From NCBI RefSeq assembly GCF_035920365.1, contig NZ_CP109150.1:2170001-2234000 (forward strand): a DNA stretch of 64,000 bases. The letters run 5' to 3'. The position numbers and the translations under genes were made by a program. The stretch comes from Micromonospora sp. NBC_01740. Its GTDB lineage: Bacteria > Actinomycetota > Actinomycetes > Mycobacteriales > Micromonosporaceae. Positions 18,362-26,008 of the stretch are shown here, one piece after another (the stretch's first letter is position 1; each line of letters opens with the position of its first letter). Below the pieces are notes generated by a model. It had not been told where the DNA came from and ran no database searches. It was given only the letters and a program-made list of their open reading frames with translations.

Positions 18362-19180
18362 CTAACGACCCTTCTGTCGGGCGATGCGGTTGCCGGAGTC
18401 GAGGCACTGCTCGACGTACCGGTCGGCGGCCGGCCGCAGCCGCGCCGCGTGCCGGTCGAAGAAACTGGCCGCGGCGGTGCCGGGCCAACGCTCGGGGAGC
18501 AGCGCCGGGGGCAACTGCGGGTCCCGGAACAGGAAGGTACGCCACGCGTGCACGAGCCGGAACCGGGCGGCGTACGCCTCCTCGTCGAGGCTGCGCACGG
18601 TGACCCCGGCCAGCAGCGGTCGCTGCTCGGCGACGAACTGCTCGTACGCCTGGCCGATCTCCGTCAGGTCCCAGGCCCGGCGCACCACACCCATCGCGCC
18701 GGGGGTGCCGGCGGTGTGCGCGGCGGTGAACCGCTCGAAGCGCACGCCCGCCTCGTCGAGCAGCACATCCACGTCCTCGCCGGGCCGGGTCGCCACCCAG
18801 GTGCACTCGTCCAGGGCGCCGTAGCCGAGGAAGGTCAGGTTGGCGGCGAGCCGCTGCCGGTCCCGGCGGGACAGGGGGGCCTCCAGCACCAGCAGGTCGA
18901 ACCGCCCGTCCCAGGTGATCCGACCCGTCCGGTAGATCCGCGCCGCCGCCTCGTCCAGCCGGCGGGCGGCTTTCGGGGTGATCGAATATCCCGGCCCGGA
19001 GGTCAGCCGACACGGGTCGAGCCACCCCTGGCGGACCATCCGGGAGACCGCCGTGCGCACGGCGGGCGGGGCGATCCCGAGCGGCGCCAGCAGCCTGACC
19101 AGGGCGGCGACGGGTGCCCGGCCGCCCCTCGCCCGGAGGTGGTCGCCGTACAGGTCGAAGAGTGCCGACCGTGCCTGCAT
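18362..19180 (-). CDS. paaX: PaaX-family transcriptional regulator
   Basis: 272-residue regulator of the PaaX family, which represses phenylacetate genes and releases DNA on binding phenylacetyl-CoA. It has an N-terminal winged helix (SALFDLYGDHLRARGG, then PAVRTAVSRMVRQGWL at about 39-54), a central PaaX ferredoxin-like domain and a C-terminal part. It is directly upstream of the enoyl-CoA hydratase gene with a 2-bp gap. The family is clear; the effector here is inferred. It is divergent from the DUF3117 gene across 189 bp, which should hold promoters for both. Confidence 0.88.
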   Translation of the reverse strand: MQARSALFDLYGDHLRARGGRAPVAALVRLLAPLGIAPPAVRTAVSRMVRQGWLDPCRLTSGPGYSITPKAARRLDEAAARIYRTGRITWDGRFDLLVLEAPLSRRDRQRLAANLTFLGYGALDECTWVATRPGEDVDVLLDEAGVRFERFTAAHTAGTPGAMGVVRRAWDLTEIGQAYEQFVAEQRPLLAGVTVRSLDEEAYAARFRLVHAWRTFLFRDPQLPPALLPERWPGTAAASFFDRHAARLRPAADRYVEQCLDSGNRIARQKGR

Positions 19181-19369
19181 GACCGCACATTGTGACAGGC
19201 CTTCTCAGGATAAGCTAGATGCTGTTACATCAATGCTGCTTCGGTTTGGGTCCGGCGGTGTTCATCAGGGAAAATCGTTGGTCGACACCCCCGCGTAGGT
19301 TGCGGTGGTCAAGACGAAGTGGCTGTGGGGCAACCCACCGACCCTGGTGTAGGTCTGAGGGGAGACAAC

Positions 19370-19537
19370 ATGGCGGCGATGAAGCCGCGGACGGGCGACG
19401 GTCCGCTGGAAGTCACCAAGGAGGGCCGGGGCATCGTCATGCGCGTCCCGCTGGAGGGCGGTGGCCGGCTCGTCGTCGAGATGACTCCCGACGAGGCCAA
19501 CGCGCTCGGTGACGCACTGAAGGCAGCCGCCGGCTGA
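19370..19537 (+). CDS. DUF3117 family small conserved protein
   Basis: 55 residues, one of the most conserved small proteins of actinobacteria, matching Rv1211 of M. tuberculosis. The sequence opens MAAMKPRTGDGPLEVTKEG and ends DALKAAAG. ATG 19370 has a good upstream site (GAGGGGAGA). A strong hairpin follows at 19579-19611, so it is its own transcription unit. The function of the family is unknown to me. Confidence 0.9.
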   Translation: MAAMKPRTGDGPLEVTKEGRGIVMRVPLEGGGRLVVEMTPDEANALGDALKAAAG

Positions 19538-19578
19538 CCGAGGAATCGTCCGCGCGTCCGCGTGGGCCTTTCGTCAAG

Positions 19579-19611
19579 CCCTGAGCCACCGGCCCCGCCG
19601 GTGGCTCAGGG
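19579..19611 (+). terminator. Intrinsic terminator after the DUF3117 gene
   Basis: 14-bp perfect stem: 19579-19592 pairs with 19598-19611 around CCCCG, followed by TCTTCATT. It separates this gene from pepA. Confidence 0.88.
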
Positions 19612-19666
19612 TCTTCATTCTCCCGCGGAGCCACGCTCCGCGAGCTTCCTGGAGGTACGGCTCCGC

Positions 19667-21133
19667 GTGCTCGCCATCCGTCTGCTCGCCGAGCCGGACC
19701 GGCTCGACACCCTCGTTCTCCCCGTCCGGCCAGATGCGGCCGGCGACGAACCGGCCCGACCGGCCCCGACCGGGGCGACGCTGCCCGACGGCGTGGCCGA
19801 GGAGGCCGTCGCCCTGGTGCCGGCGGCACGACTGACCGGGCGCCCCGGTGAGGTCCATGCGCAGCTGCGACCCGGGCGAGACCCCGGCCGGCTGCTGCTG
19901 CTCGGCGTCGGCGAGGGCGACGAGGCGGGCTGGCGGACGGCCGGCGCGGCTCTGGCCCGGGCCGCGAAGGATGAGATACACGTCACGTTGGCCATGCCTG
20001 CCGACGTCACCGAGGCGGCCGTACGCGGACTTGTCGAGGGGCTGCTGCTGGCCTCGTACCGGTTCCGGCTGACCGACGCCGGCACCGCCCCCGCCCTGGC
20101 GGAGGTCGACGTCGTGGTGGCCGACCCGGACGCGCACAGCACGGCCCTCGATGTGGCCCGGACGACGGCCCGGATGACCCGGTTCGCCCGCGACCTCACC
20201 AACACCCCCTCGTCGGTGAAGAACCCGCAGTGGTTCGCCGACCAGGTCGCCGCCCTCGCCGCCGACGTGCCGGACCTGCACCTGCGGGTCCGCGACCCGG
20301 AGGAGCTGGCGGCCGAGGGCTTCGGCGGGATCCTCGCCGTCGGGGGCGGCTCGGCCAGCGGCCCGCGCCTGGTCGAGCTGGACTGGCGGCCGGCCGACGC
20401 GCGTACCCACGTGGTGCTGGTCGGCAAGGGGATCACGTTCGACACCGGCGGCATCTCGATCAAGCCGGTGGCGTCGATGAAGCTGATGCGCAAGGACATG
20501 GCGGGCGCCGCGGCGGTGGTTGCGGCGACCCTCGGCGCGGCGGCCCTGCGCCTGCCGGTCCGGATCACCACGCTCGCGCCGCTGGCGGAGAACATGCTGA
20601 GCGGCTCGGCGTTCCGCCCCGGCGACATCATCCGCCACTACGGCGGCACGACCAGCGAGACCACCAACTCCGACGCCGAGGGGCGGCTGGTCCTGGCCGA
20701 CGCGCTCGCGTACGCCGTCGCCGAACTCCAGCCCGACCTGCTGGTCGACCTCGCCACGCTCACCGGGGCGAACGCGGTCGCGCTGGGCAAGCGCACCGGC
20801 GCCCTCTACAGCGACAACGACGGGCTCGCCGCGGACGTGCTGGCCGCTGTCGCCGCCGCCGGCGAGGCCGCCTGGCGGATGCCGCTGCCCGCCGACTACG
20901 CCGAGCACCTCGGCAGCGACCTGGCCGACCTGCACAGCTCGCCGGACCGGGGCGCCGGGTCCGTGATGGCCGCGCTCTACCTGCGGGAGTTCACCGGCGG
21001 GCTGCGCGACCGGTGGCTGCACGTGGACATGTCCGCGCCGTCGTGGGCCGACGGCGACGACGCCGAGCTGACCCGGGGCGCGACCGGCTGGGGCGTACGC
21101 TCGCTGCTGCGCTGGCTGGGCTCGCTGGGTTGA
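19667..21133 (+). CDS. pepA: Leucyl aminopeptidase (M17, cytosol aminopeptidase)
   Basis: Metallopeptidase that removes N-terminal residues, 488 residues from GTG 19667, which has GGAGG 11 nt upstream and follows a terminator; a longer frame upstream would run through that hairpin. Metal and catalytic residues are all present: Lys254 and Asp259 in VGKGITFDTGG, Asp277 in RKDMAGA, Asp336 and Glu338 in NSDAEGRL, and Arg340. The N-terminal third is a variable macro-like domain. The active enzyme is a hexamer with two metal ions per subunit. A short hairpin ends the convergent pair with the O-methyltransferase gene. Confidence 0.93.
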   Translation: MLAIRLLAEPDRLDTLVLPVRPDAAGDEPARPAPTGATLPDGVAEEAVALVPAARLTGRPGEVHAQLRPGRDPGRLLLLGVGEGDEAGWRTAGAALARAAKDEIHVTLAMPADVTEAAVRGLVEGLLLASYRFRLTDAGTAPALAEVDVVVADPDAHSTALDVARTTARMTRFARDLTNTPSSVKNPQWFADQVAALAADVPDLHLRVRDPEELAAEGFGGILAVGGGSASGPRLVELDWRPADARTHVVLVGKGITFDTGGISIKPVASMKLMRKDMAGAAAVVAATLGAAALRLPVRITTLAPLAENMLSGSAFRPGDIIRHYGGTTSETTNSDAEGRLVLADALAYAVAELQPDLLVDLATLTGANAVALGKRTGALYSDNDGLAADVLAAVAAAGEAAWRMPLPADYAEHLGSDLADLHSSPDRGAGSVMAALYLREFTGGLRDRWLHVDMSAPSWADGDDAELTRGATGWGVRSLLRWLGSLG

Positions 21134-21145
21134 CCGCCCGGCGGC

Positions 21146-21162
21146 GCCCGCCCCCGGCGGGC
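21146..21162. terminator. Short GC-rich hairpin between convergent genes
   Basis: GCCCGCC (21146-21152) pairs with GGCGGGC (21156-21162) around CCC, in the 46-bp gap between pepA and the O-methyltransferase stop. A weak candidate. Confidence 0.4.
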
Positions 21163-21179
21163 CCCCGGTCAGCGGCGGG

Positions 21180-21875
21180 TCAGCACTTGACGGCGGCGAG
21201 CAGCCCGTGGCCGACCGGCAGCAGCGCCGGGATCCAGTGCTCGGACTCCCGGATCGCCTTGATCGCCTCGCGGACGGTCACCGTCTCGACGTCCCGAGCG
21301 GCGGGGTCGCCGATCCGGCCGCCGGCCAGCGTGCCGTTGAGCGCGACCACGCCGCCCGGTCGCAGCAGCCGCAGCGCGGCGTCCACGCAGGCGGCGAACC
21401 CGGTCGCCTCCGCGTCCACGAAGACCAGGTCGTACGCGCCGTCGGCGAGCCGGGGGAGCACGTCCAGCGCCCGGCCGGTGATGATCCGGGTGCGACCGGC
21501 GGCGAAGCCCGCCTCGGTGAAGATCCGCCGAGCGATCCGCTGGTGCTCGACCTCGACGTCGATGGTGGTGAGTACGCCGTCGGCGCGCATCCCGCGCAGC
21601 AGCCAGACCCCGCTGACTCCCGTGCCGGTGCCGATCTCCACCACCGCCCGGGCGCTGCCGGCGGCGGCGAGCAGCCGCAGCGCCGCGCCGGCGCCGGGGG
21701 TCACCGCCTCCAGGCCGACCTCGTGGGCCAGGCTGCGGGCGGTGCGCAGGACGAGATCCTCGGTCACGTACGACTCGGCGAAGTGCAGGGTCTGGGCCGT
21801 CGAATTGCCGGAACCGGCGACCGTGGCGATGGGACACCTCCGGGCGGCATGCGTGGTGCGGGGGCGGGTGGGCAC
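21180..21875 (-). CDS. O-methyltransferase (Rv1220c-like)
   Basis: SAM-dependent methyltransferase of the O-MT (MT3) family. Key features are AVVEIGTGTGVSGVWLL, TTIDVEVEHQRIARRIF and YDLVFVDAE, and the family C-terminus PVGHGLLAAV. It resembles Rv1220c, which lies beside sigE-rseA-htrA-tatB in mycobacteria. The start is uncertain. GTG 21875 gives 231 residues, but a TAGGCT box lies only 4 nt before it. A clean GGAGG (21837-21841) is followed after 6 nt by an in-frame ATC (21830), which would give 216 residues. The substrate is unknown. Confidence 0.83.
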   Translation of the reverse strand: MPTRPRTTHAARRCPIATVAGSGNSTAQTLHFAESYVTEDLVLRTARSLAHEVGLEAVTPGAGAALRLLAAAGSARAVVEIGTGTGVSGVWLLRGMRADGVLTTIDVEVEHQRIARRIFTEAGFAAGRTRIITGRALDVLPRLADGAYDLVFVDAEATGFAACVDAALRLLRPGGVVALNGTLAGGRIGDPAARDVETVTVREAIKAIRESEHWIPALLPVGHGLLAAVKC

Positions 21876-22067
21876 TGTGAGCCTAGAGGCGACGTCGAAC
21901 GGGCGCAGCCGCGCGTCCGCCACCCGACGATCACGGTCGGCAACCGGTGACTCCATCCGCGGCATCCGTGTAATCCTGGAAGCGGTGTTCCGGCCAGCGC
22001 GACCGGGCGACGCTGTCGCCAGGTCCGTGGAGCGCGGGATCCGGGGATGGACTGGGAGGGCACCGAC

Positions 22068-23390
22068 GTGACCGACGGCTGGGACTGGCGCCAGCCCGGG
22101 GGAACTCCGACACCGGCGCGACCGCCGGTGCCCGGACATCCGCCGGTGGGGTCGCCGCCGACGCCTCAGGGCGCCGGGGGCGGCACGACTTCGCCCTGGT
22201 GGACCGACGCGCTGGCCGACCCGTGGCGCGACCCGACCGCGCCGGCCGCCGTGGTGCTGCCGGCCGCGCCGAGCCCCGGCACCGAGCCGGAGCCGGTCAG
22301 CGACCCGGACGCACCGGGCCGGCCGACGCTGCGGCAGCTCCTCCTCATCCCGTTGATCACCGCGCTGCTCGCGGGCAGCCTGGGCGGCGCGCTCGGGTAC
22401 GCCTTCGCGGTCCGCGGTGGCGCCGTGGCCGGCACGGTGCTCGGCGCGGACCCGCAGGCGCCCGGCCTGGCCCAGCGCAGGCCCGAGTCGCTGGCCGGGG
22501 TCGCCGAGCGGGTGCTGCCCAGCGTGGTGACCGTCCGGGTGGCGGGTCTCGGCGGCACGAGCGAGGGCTCCGGCTTCATCGCCAGCGCCGATGGGCACGT
22601 CATCACCAACGACCACGTGGTGGCGGGGGCGACCGGCAAGGCGTCGGTGGTCTTCAACGACGGCAGTTCGGCCCCGGCGACCGTCGTCGGGCAGGACCCG
22701 GAGTCCGACATCGCAGTGATCAAGGTCTCCCGGACGGGCCTGCGGCCGGTCGAGTTCGGCGACTCCGACGCGCTGGCCGTGGGCGACCCGGTGCTGGCCA
22801 TGGGCTCGCCGCTCTCGCTGGCCAACACGGTCACGGCCGGCATCGTCAGCGCCCTGGACCGGACGATGCGGGCCGGTGAGCCCGGCGGCCCGACGCGCTA
22901 CTACGCGGCGATCCAGACCGACGCGGCGGTCAACCACGGCAACTCGGGCGGCCCGCTGGTCGACGGCGCGGGCCGGGTGATCGGGGTCAACTCGACGATC
23001 AAGTCGCTGGTCTCCGAGGGGCAGGAGGCGGGCAACATCGGCCTCGCCTTCGCCATCCCGATCAACCAGGCCAAGCGGATCACGCAGGACATCATCGGCA
23101 CCGGCAAGGCCCGGCGCACGGTTATCGGCGCCCAGGTCGGCGGGTCCGGCGCGGGCACCGGAGGAGCCGGCGTACGCCTGGCGGCCGTGGAGCCGTCCGG
23201 CCCGGCTGCCGGCGCGGGGCTGCGGGCCGGTGACGTGATCCTCAAGCTCGACGGTCGGCCGATGACCGAACCGACCGACCTGATCGCCCTGGTCCGCAAG
23301 TTCGCGCCCGGCGCGGTGGTGACCGTGGAGTACCGCCGGGGCGCCAACCGGCAGAACGCCTCCGTGACCCTGGCCGCGGACGCCAAGTAG
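22068..23390 (+). CDS. htrA: HtrA/DegP-type membrane-anchored serine protease with PDZ domain
   Basis: Envelope quality-control protease, 440 residues. A Pro/Gly-rich cytoplasmic tail (about 1-85) precedes one transmembrane helix (about 90-115), a trypsin-like domain and a C-terminal PDZ domain (VRLAAVEPSGPAAGAGLRAG...). The triad is complete: His183 (TNDHVV), Asp214 (ESDIAVI) and Ser293 (NHGNSGGP). GTG 22068 is preferred because GGGAGG lies 7-8 nt before it; ATG 22047 is an alternative. It lies upstream of tatB, as in the mycobacterial sigE-rseA-htrA-tatB locus, but no sigma or anti-sigma gene precedes it here. Confidence 0.92.
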   Translation: MTDGWDWRQPGGTPTPARPPVPGHPPVGSPPTPQGAGGGTTSPWWTDALADPWRDPTAPAAVVLPAAPSPGTEPEPVSDPDAPGRPTLRQLLLIPLITALLAGSLGGALGYAFAVRGGAVAGTVLGADPQAPGLAQRRPESLAGVAERVLPSVVTVRVAGLGGTSEGSGFIASADGHVITNDHVVAGATGKASVVFNDGSSAPATVVGQDPESDIAVIKVSRTGLRPVEFGDSDALAVGDPVLAMGSPLSLANTVTAGIVSALDRTMRAGEPGGPTRYYAAIQTDAAVNHGNSGGPLVDGAGRVIGVNSTIKSLVSEGQEAGNIGLAFAIPINQAKRITQDIIGTGKARRTVIGAQVGGSGAGTGGAGVRLAAVEPSGPAAGAGLRAGDVILKLDGRPMTEPTDLIALVRKFAPGAVVTVEYRRGANRQNASVTLAADAK

Positions 23391-23464
23391 GGACCGGTCA
23401 CCCCCTCCCCGACCGGTGCCCCACGTGCGTAGTCTTGCTGCTGACGCCGAAGGAGGCCCGCGCA

Positions 23465-23887
23465 GTGTTCGAGAACCTGAACTGGTGGGAGATCGGTGCG
23501 CTGCTGCTCCTGGCGCTGCTGATCTTCGGTGACCGGCTGCCCGCGGTGATCAGCGACGGCCTGCGCATGGTGCGCAACCTGCGCGCGATGGCCAGCAACG
23601 CCACCACCGACCTCAGTCGCGAGCTGGGCACCGACATCCAGCTGGAGGACCTGCACCCGAAGGCGTTCATCCGCAAGCACCTGCTCAGCGAGGAGGACGA
23701 GCAGGCGATCCGGAAGCCCCTCCAGGGCGTCTACGACAACCTGCGGGCGGACGTCACCGGCGTGCACAACGAGCTGAAGGACGTGGCCTCCGCTGCCGAC
23801 GTGCGCGCGAACGGCAGCCGCCCGGCGACCGCCACCGGCGCCGCCCCGGCCCCCGCCCCCCGGGCCAGCTACGACGACGCGACCTGA
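23465..23887 (+). CDS. tatB: Sec-independent protein translocase subunit TatB
   Basis: Twin-arginine translocase component, 140 residues. A single N-terminal membrane helix (VFENLNWWEIGALLLLALLI) is followed by FGDRLPAVI, an amphipathic helix and a charged tail ending in a Pro/Ala-rich stretch. GTG 23465 follows a strong AAGGAGG. It works with TatC (not in the window) to recognise folded exported proteins. It is 74 bp behind htrA, and the order matches Rv1223-Rv1224. The last codons lie in a 30-bp duplication that continues past the stop. Confidence 0.9.
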   Translation: MFENLNWWEIGALLLLALLIFGDRLPAVISDGLRMVRNLRAMASNATTDLSRELGTDIQLEDLHPKAFIRKHLLSEEDEQAIRKPLQGVYDNLRADVTGVHNELKDVASAADVRANGSRPATATGAAPAPAPRASYDDAT

Positions 23888-23947
23888 CCCCGGGCCAGCT
23901 GCGACGACGTGACTTGCTTCCGGGTCAGCTACGACGCGAGCTGACTC
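23861..23947 (+). repeat. Imperfect 30-bp tandem duplication across the tatB stop codon
   Basis: Unit 1 (23861-23890) holds the last tatB codons and TGA. Unit 2 (23891-23920) matches it at 24 of 30 positions. Unit 3 (23921-23947) is 3 bp shorter. Each begins CGGG(C/T)CAGCT. Confidence 0.85.
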
Positions 23948-24009
23948 CGGTCAGCGGCGACGCCGTGCCGCCCTGACCCCGGCCCGCCTCGGCGTCGCCA
24001 CGGACGGCG

Positions 24010-24045
24010 ACGGGGGCGGCGCTCCCGGGGGAACGCCGCCCCCGT
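24010..24045. terminator. Bidirectional terminator between tatB and mrp
   Basis: 12-bp perfect stem: 24010-24021 pairs with 24034-24045, with a 12-nt loop. It lies between convergent genes. Confidence 0.8.
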
Positions 24046-24082
24046 GCGGGTGGCGACAGCGCCGGCCGTGGCCGGCGTACGG

Positions 24083-25231
24083 TCAGCGGCCGGCGGGCTT
24101 GAGGCCCAGCGGCTTGCCGAGCAGCGACTCCCGGCGCAGGGCGAGCCGGTCGGCGACCTGGCCCAGTGCCTTCGCGGCCGGCGACTCCGGCTCGGCCAGC
24201 ACGATCGGGGTGCCCACGTCGCCGGCCTCGCGCACGCGGGTGTCGAGCGGGACCTGCCCGAGCAGCGGCACCTGCGCGCCGATGGTCTTCGTCAGCGACT
24301 CGGCGACCGCCTGGCCGCCGCCCGCGCCGAAGACCTCCATCCGGGAGCCGTCCGGCAGCTCCAGCCAGGACATGTTCTCGATGACGCCGACCACGCGCTG
24401 GTGGGTCTGCAACGCGATCGCGCCGGCCCGCTCCGCCACCTCGGCGGCGGCGGCCTGCGGGGTCGTGACGATCAGGATCTCGGAGTTGGGCAGCAGCTGG
24501 GCCAGGGAGATCGCCACGTCGCCGGTGCCCGGGGGCAGGTCGAGCAGGAGCACGTCCAGCTCGCCCCAGTAGACGTCGGCGAGGAACTGCTGCAACGCCC
24601 GGTGCAGCATCGGGCCGCGCCACACCACGGCGGCGTTGCCAGCGGTGAACATACCGATCGAGATGACCTTCACGCCGTGCGACTGCGGCGGCATGATCAT
24701 GTCCTCGACGCGGGTCGGGCGCCCGTCCGCGCCGAGCATCCGGGGCACCGAGTGGCCGTAGATGTCGGCGTCGACCACGCCGACGGAGAGCCCGCGGGCG
24801 GCCAGCGCGGCGGCCAGGTTGACCGTCACGCTGGACTTGCCGACGCCGCCCTTGCCGCTGGCGACCGCGTACACGCGGGTGCGGGAGCCCGGCTGGGCGA
24901 ACGGGATGACCGGCTCCTGGGAGGCGCCGCCGCCGCGCAGCTTCGCCTGGAGTTCCTGGCGCTGCTCGGGGCTCATCACGCCGAACTCGATCGCCACGCC
25001 GGTCACCCCGGACACCGCGCCGACGGCGGCCGTGATGTCCGAGCGCAGCTTGTCCTTCAGCGGGCAGCCGGCGACGGTGAGCAGCAGCTCGACCCGTACG
25101 ACGCCGTCGTCGCCGACCTCGGCGGAGCGGACCATGCCCAGTTCGGTGATGGGCCGGCGGATCTCCGGGTCGTTGACGGTGGCCAGCGCGGCCTGGATCG
25201 CGTCGGAGACGGTGCTGACGGGTGCTGACAT
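24083..25231 (-). CDS. mrp: Mrp/NBP35 family iron-sulfur cluster carrier P-loop ATPase
   Basis: 382 residues. An N-terminal MIP18/DUF59 domain (about 5-90, TVNDPEIRRPITELGMV) is joined to a Mrp ATPase with the deviant Walker A GKGGVGKSS at 126-134, VVDADIYGHSVPRMLG and LDLPPGTGDVAISLAQ. Such proteins hold and pass on Fe-S clusters. Start ATG 25231 has TAGCAT 7 nt upstream (25239-25244, minus strand) and no Shine-Dalgarno site, so it is probably leaderless. Position after htrA-tatB on the opposite strand mirrors Rv1229c. A nearby Fe-S client is not evident. Confidence 0.93.
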   Translation of the reverse strand: MSAPVSTVSDAIQAALATVNDPEIRRPITELGMVRSAEVGDDGVVRVELLLTVAGCPLKDKLRSDITAAVGAVSGVTGVAIEFGVMSPEQRQELQAKLRGGGASQEPVIPFAQPGSRTRVYAVASGKGGVGKSSVTVNLAAALAARGLSVGVVDADIYGHSVPRMLGADGRPTRVEDMIMPPQSHGVKVISIGMFTAGNAAVVWRGPMLHRALQQFLADVYWGELDVLLLDLPPGTGDVAISLAQLLPNSEILIVTTPQAAAAEVAERAGAIALQTHQRVVGVIENMSWLELPDGSRMEVFGAGGGQAVAESLTKTIGAQVPLLGQVPLDTRVREAGDVGTPIVLAEPESPAAKALGQVADRLALRRESLLGKPLGLKPAGR

Positions 25232-25393
25232 GCCCGCAATGCTACGTCGGTGGCCCTGACCCACCGCCGTCAGCGGGGGGCGGTGTGAGCGAATCGATGG
25301 CGACGGCCGCGCCGGGCGGCATATCGGACGAAGCGGGACGATCGAGTCGATCCCGCCGAGCCGGACCCCCGGGGCGGGCGGCGTCCGGGCCGC

Positions 25394-26008
25394 TCAGGCC
25401 TCGGCCTCCCGGCCCTCCGGGCGGCCGTCGTGGGCCTGATCGCCGTCCAGGTCGTCGCGGGGCTCCTCCAGCCCGTCGCCGTGCTGCGGGATCCTGTCCT
25501 GCTGCCGGCGCTCCAGCCGCTGCCGGCGCCGGCCCGCCTCGTCCAGCTCCTCGGCCAGCCGGGCCAGCTCCGAACGGAGGAAGTCCCGGGTCGCGACCTC
25601 GCCCATCGCGTTGCGCAGCGCGGCGATCTCCCGCGCCAGGTACTCCGTGTCGGCCTTCTGCATGGTCGCCCGGCGGCGGTCCTCCTCCAGGGAGACCCGG
25701 TCCCGGTCGGCCTGCCGGTTCTGCGCCAGCAGGATCAGCGGCGCCGCGTAGCTGGCCTGGAGGGACAGCACCAGGGTCAGGAACGTGAAGGTGTACGGGT
25801 CGAAGCGCAGGTGCGCGGGGGCCAGGGTGTTCCAGCCGAACCACAGCGCGATCACGATCGTCATGTAGACGATGAAGTTCGCGGTGCCCATCCCCCGGGC
25901 GATCCCCTCGGACCACCGGCCGAAGGCCTCCGGGTCGAACCGGGGCAGCTTGACGCCTCGGGGCTCGCGCGGCTGGTCGAGCCGCTGCGCCCGTCGCTGC
26001 TCAGTCAT
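25394..26008 (-). CDS. DUF1003 family membrane protein
   Basis: 204 residues with two hydrophobic helices (TANFIVYMTIVIALWFGWNTL and FTFLTLVLSLQASYAAPLIL) and the DUF1003 phrase LAQNRQADRDRVSLEEDRR. A charged coiled-coil-like C-terminus follows. Homologous in type and position to Rv1231c. Its start overlaps the end of the MgtE-N/CBS gene by 8 bp, so the pair is translationally coupled and may act together. The function is unknown; a role with divalent ions is only suggested by the neighbour. Confidence 0.88.
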   Translation of the reverse strand: MTEQRRAQRLDQPREPRGVKLPRFDPEAFGRWSEGIARGMGTANFIVYMTIVIALWFGWNTLAPAHLRFDPYTFTFLTLVLSLQASYAAPLILLAQNRQADRDRVSLEEDRRRATMQKADTEYLAREIAALRNAMGEVATRDFLRSELARLAEELDEAGRRRQRLERRQQDRIPQHGDGLEEPRDDLDGDQAHDGRPEGREAEA

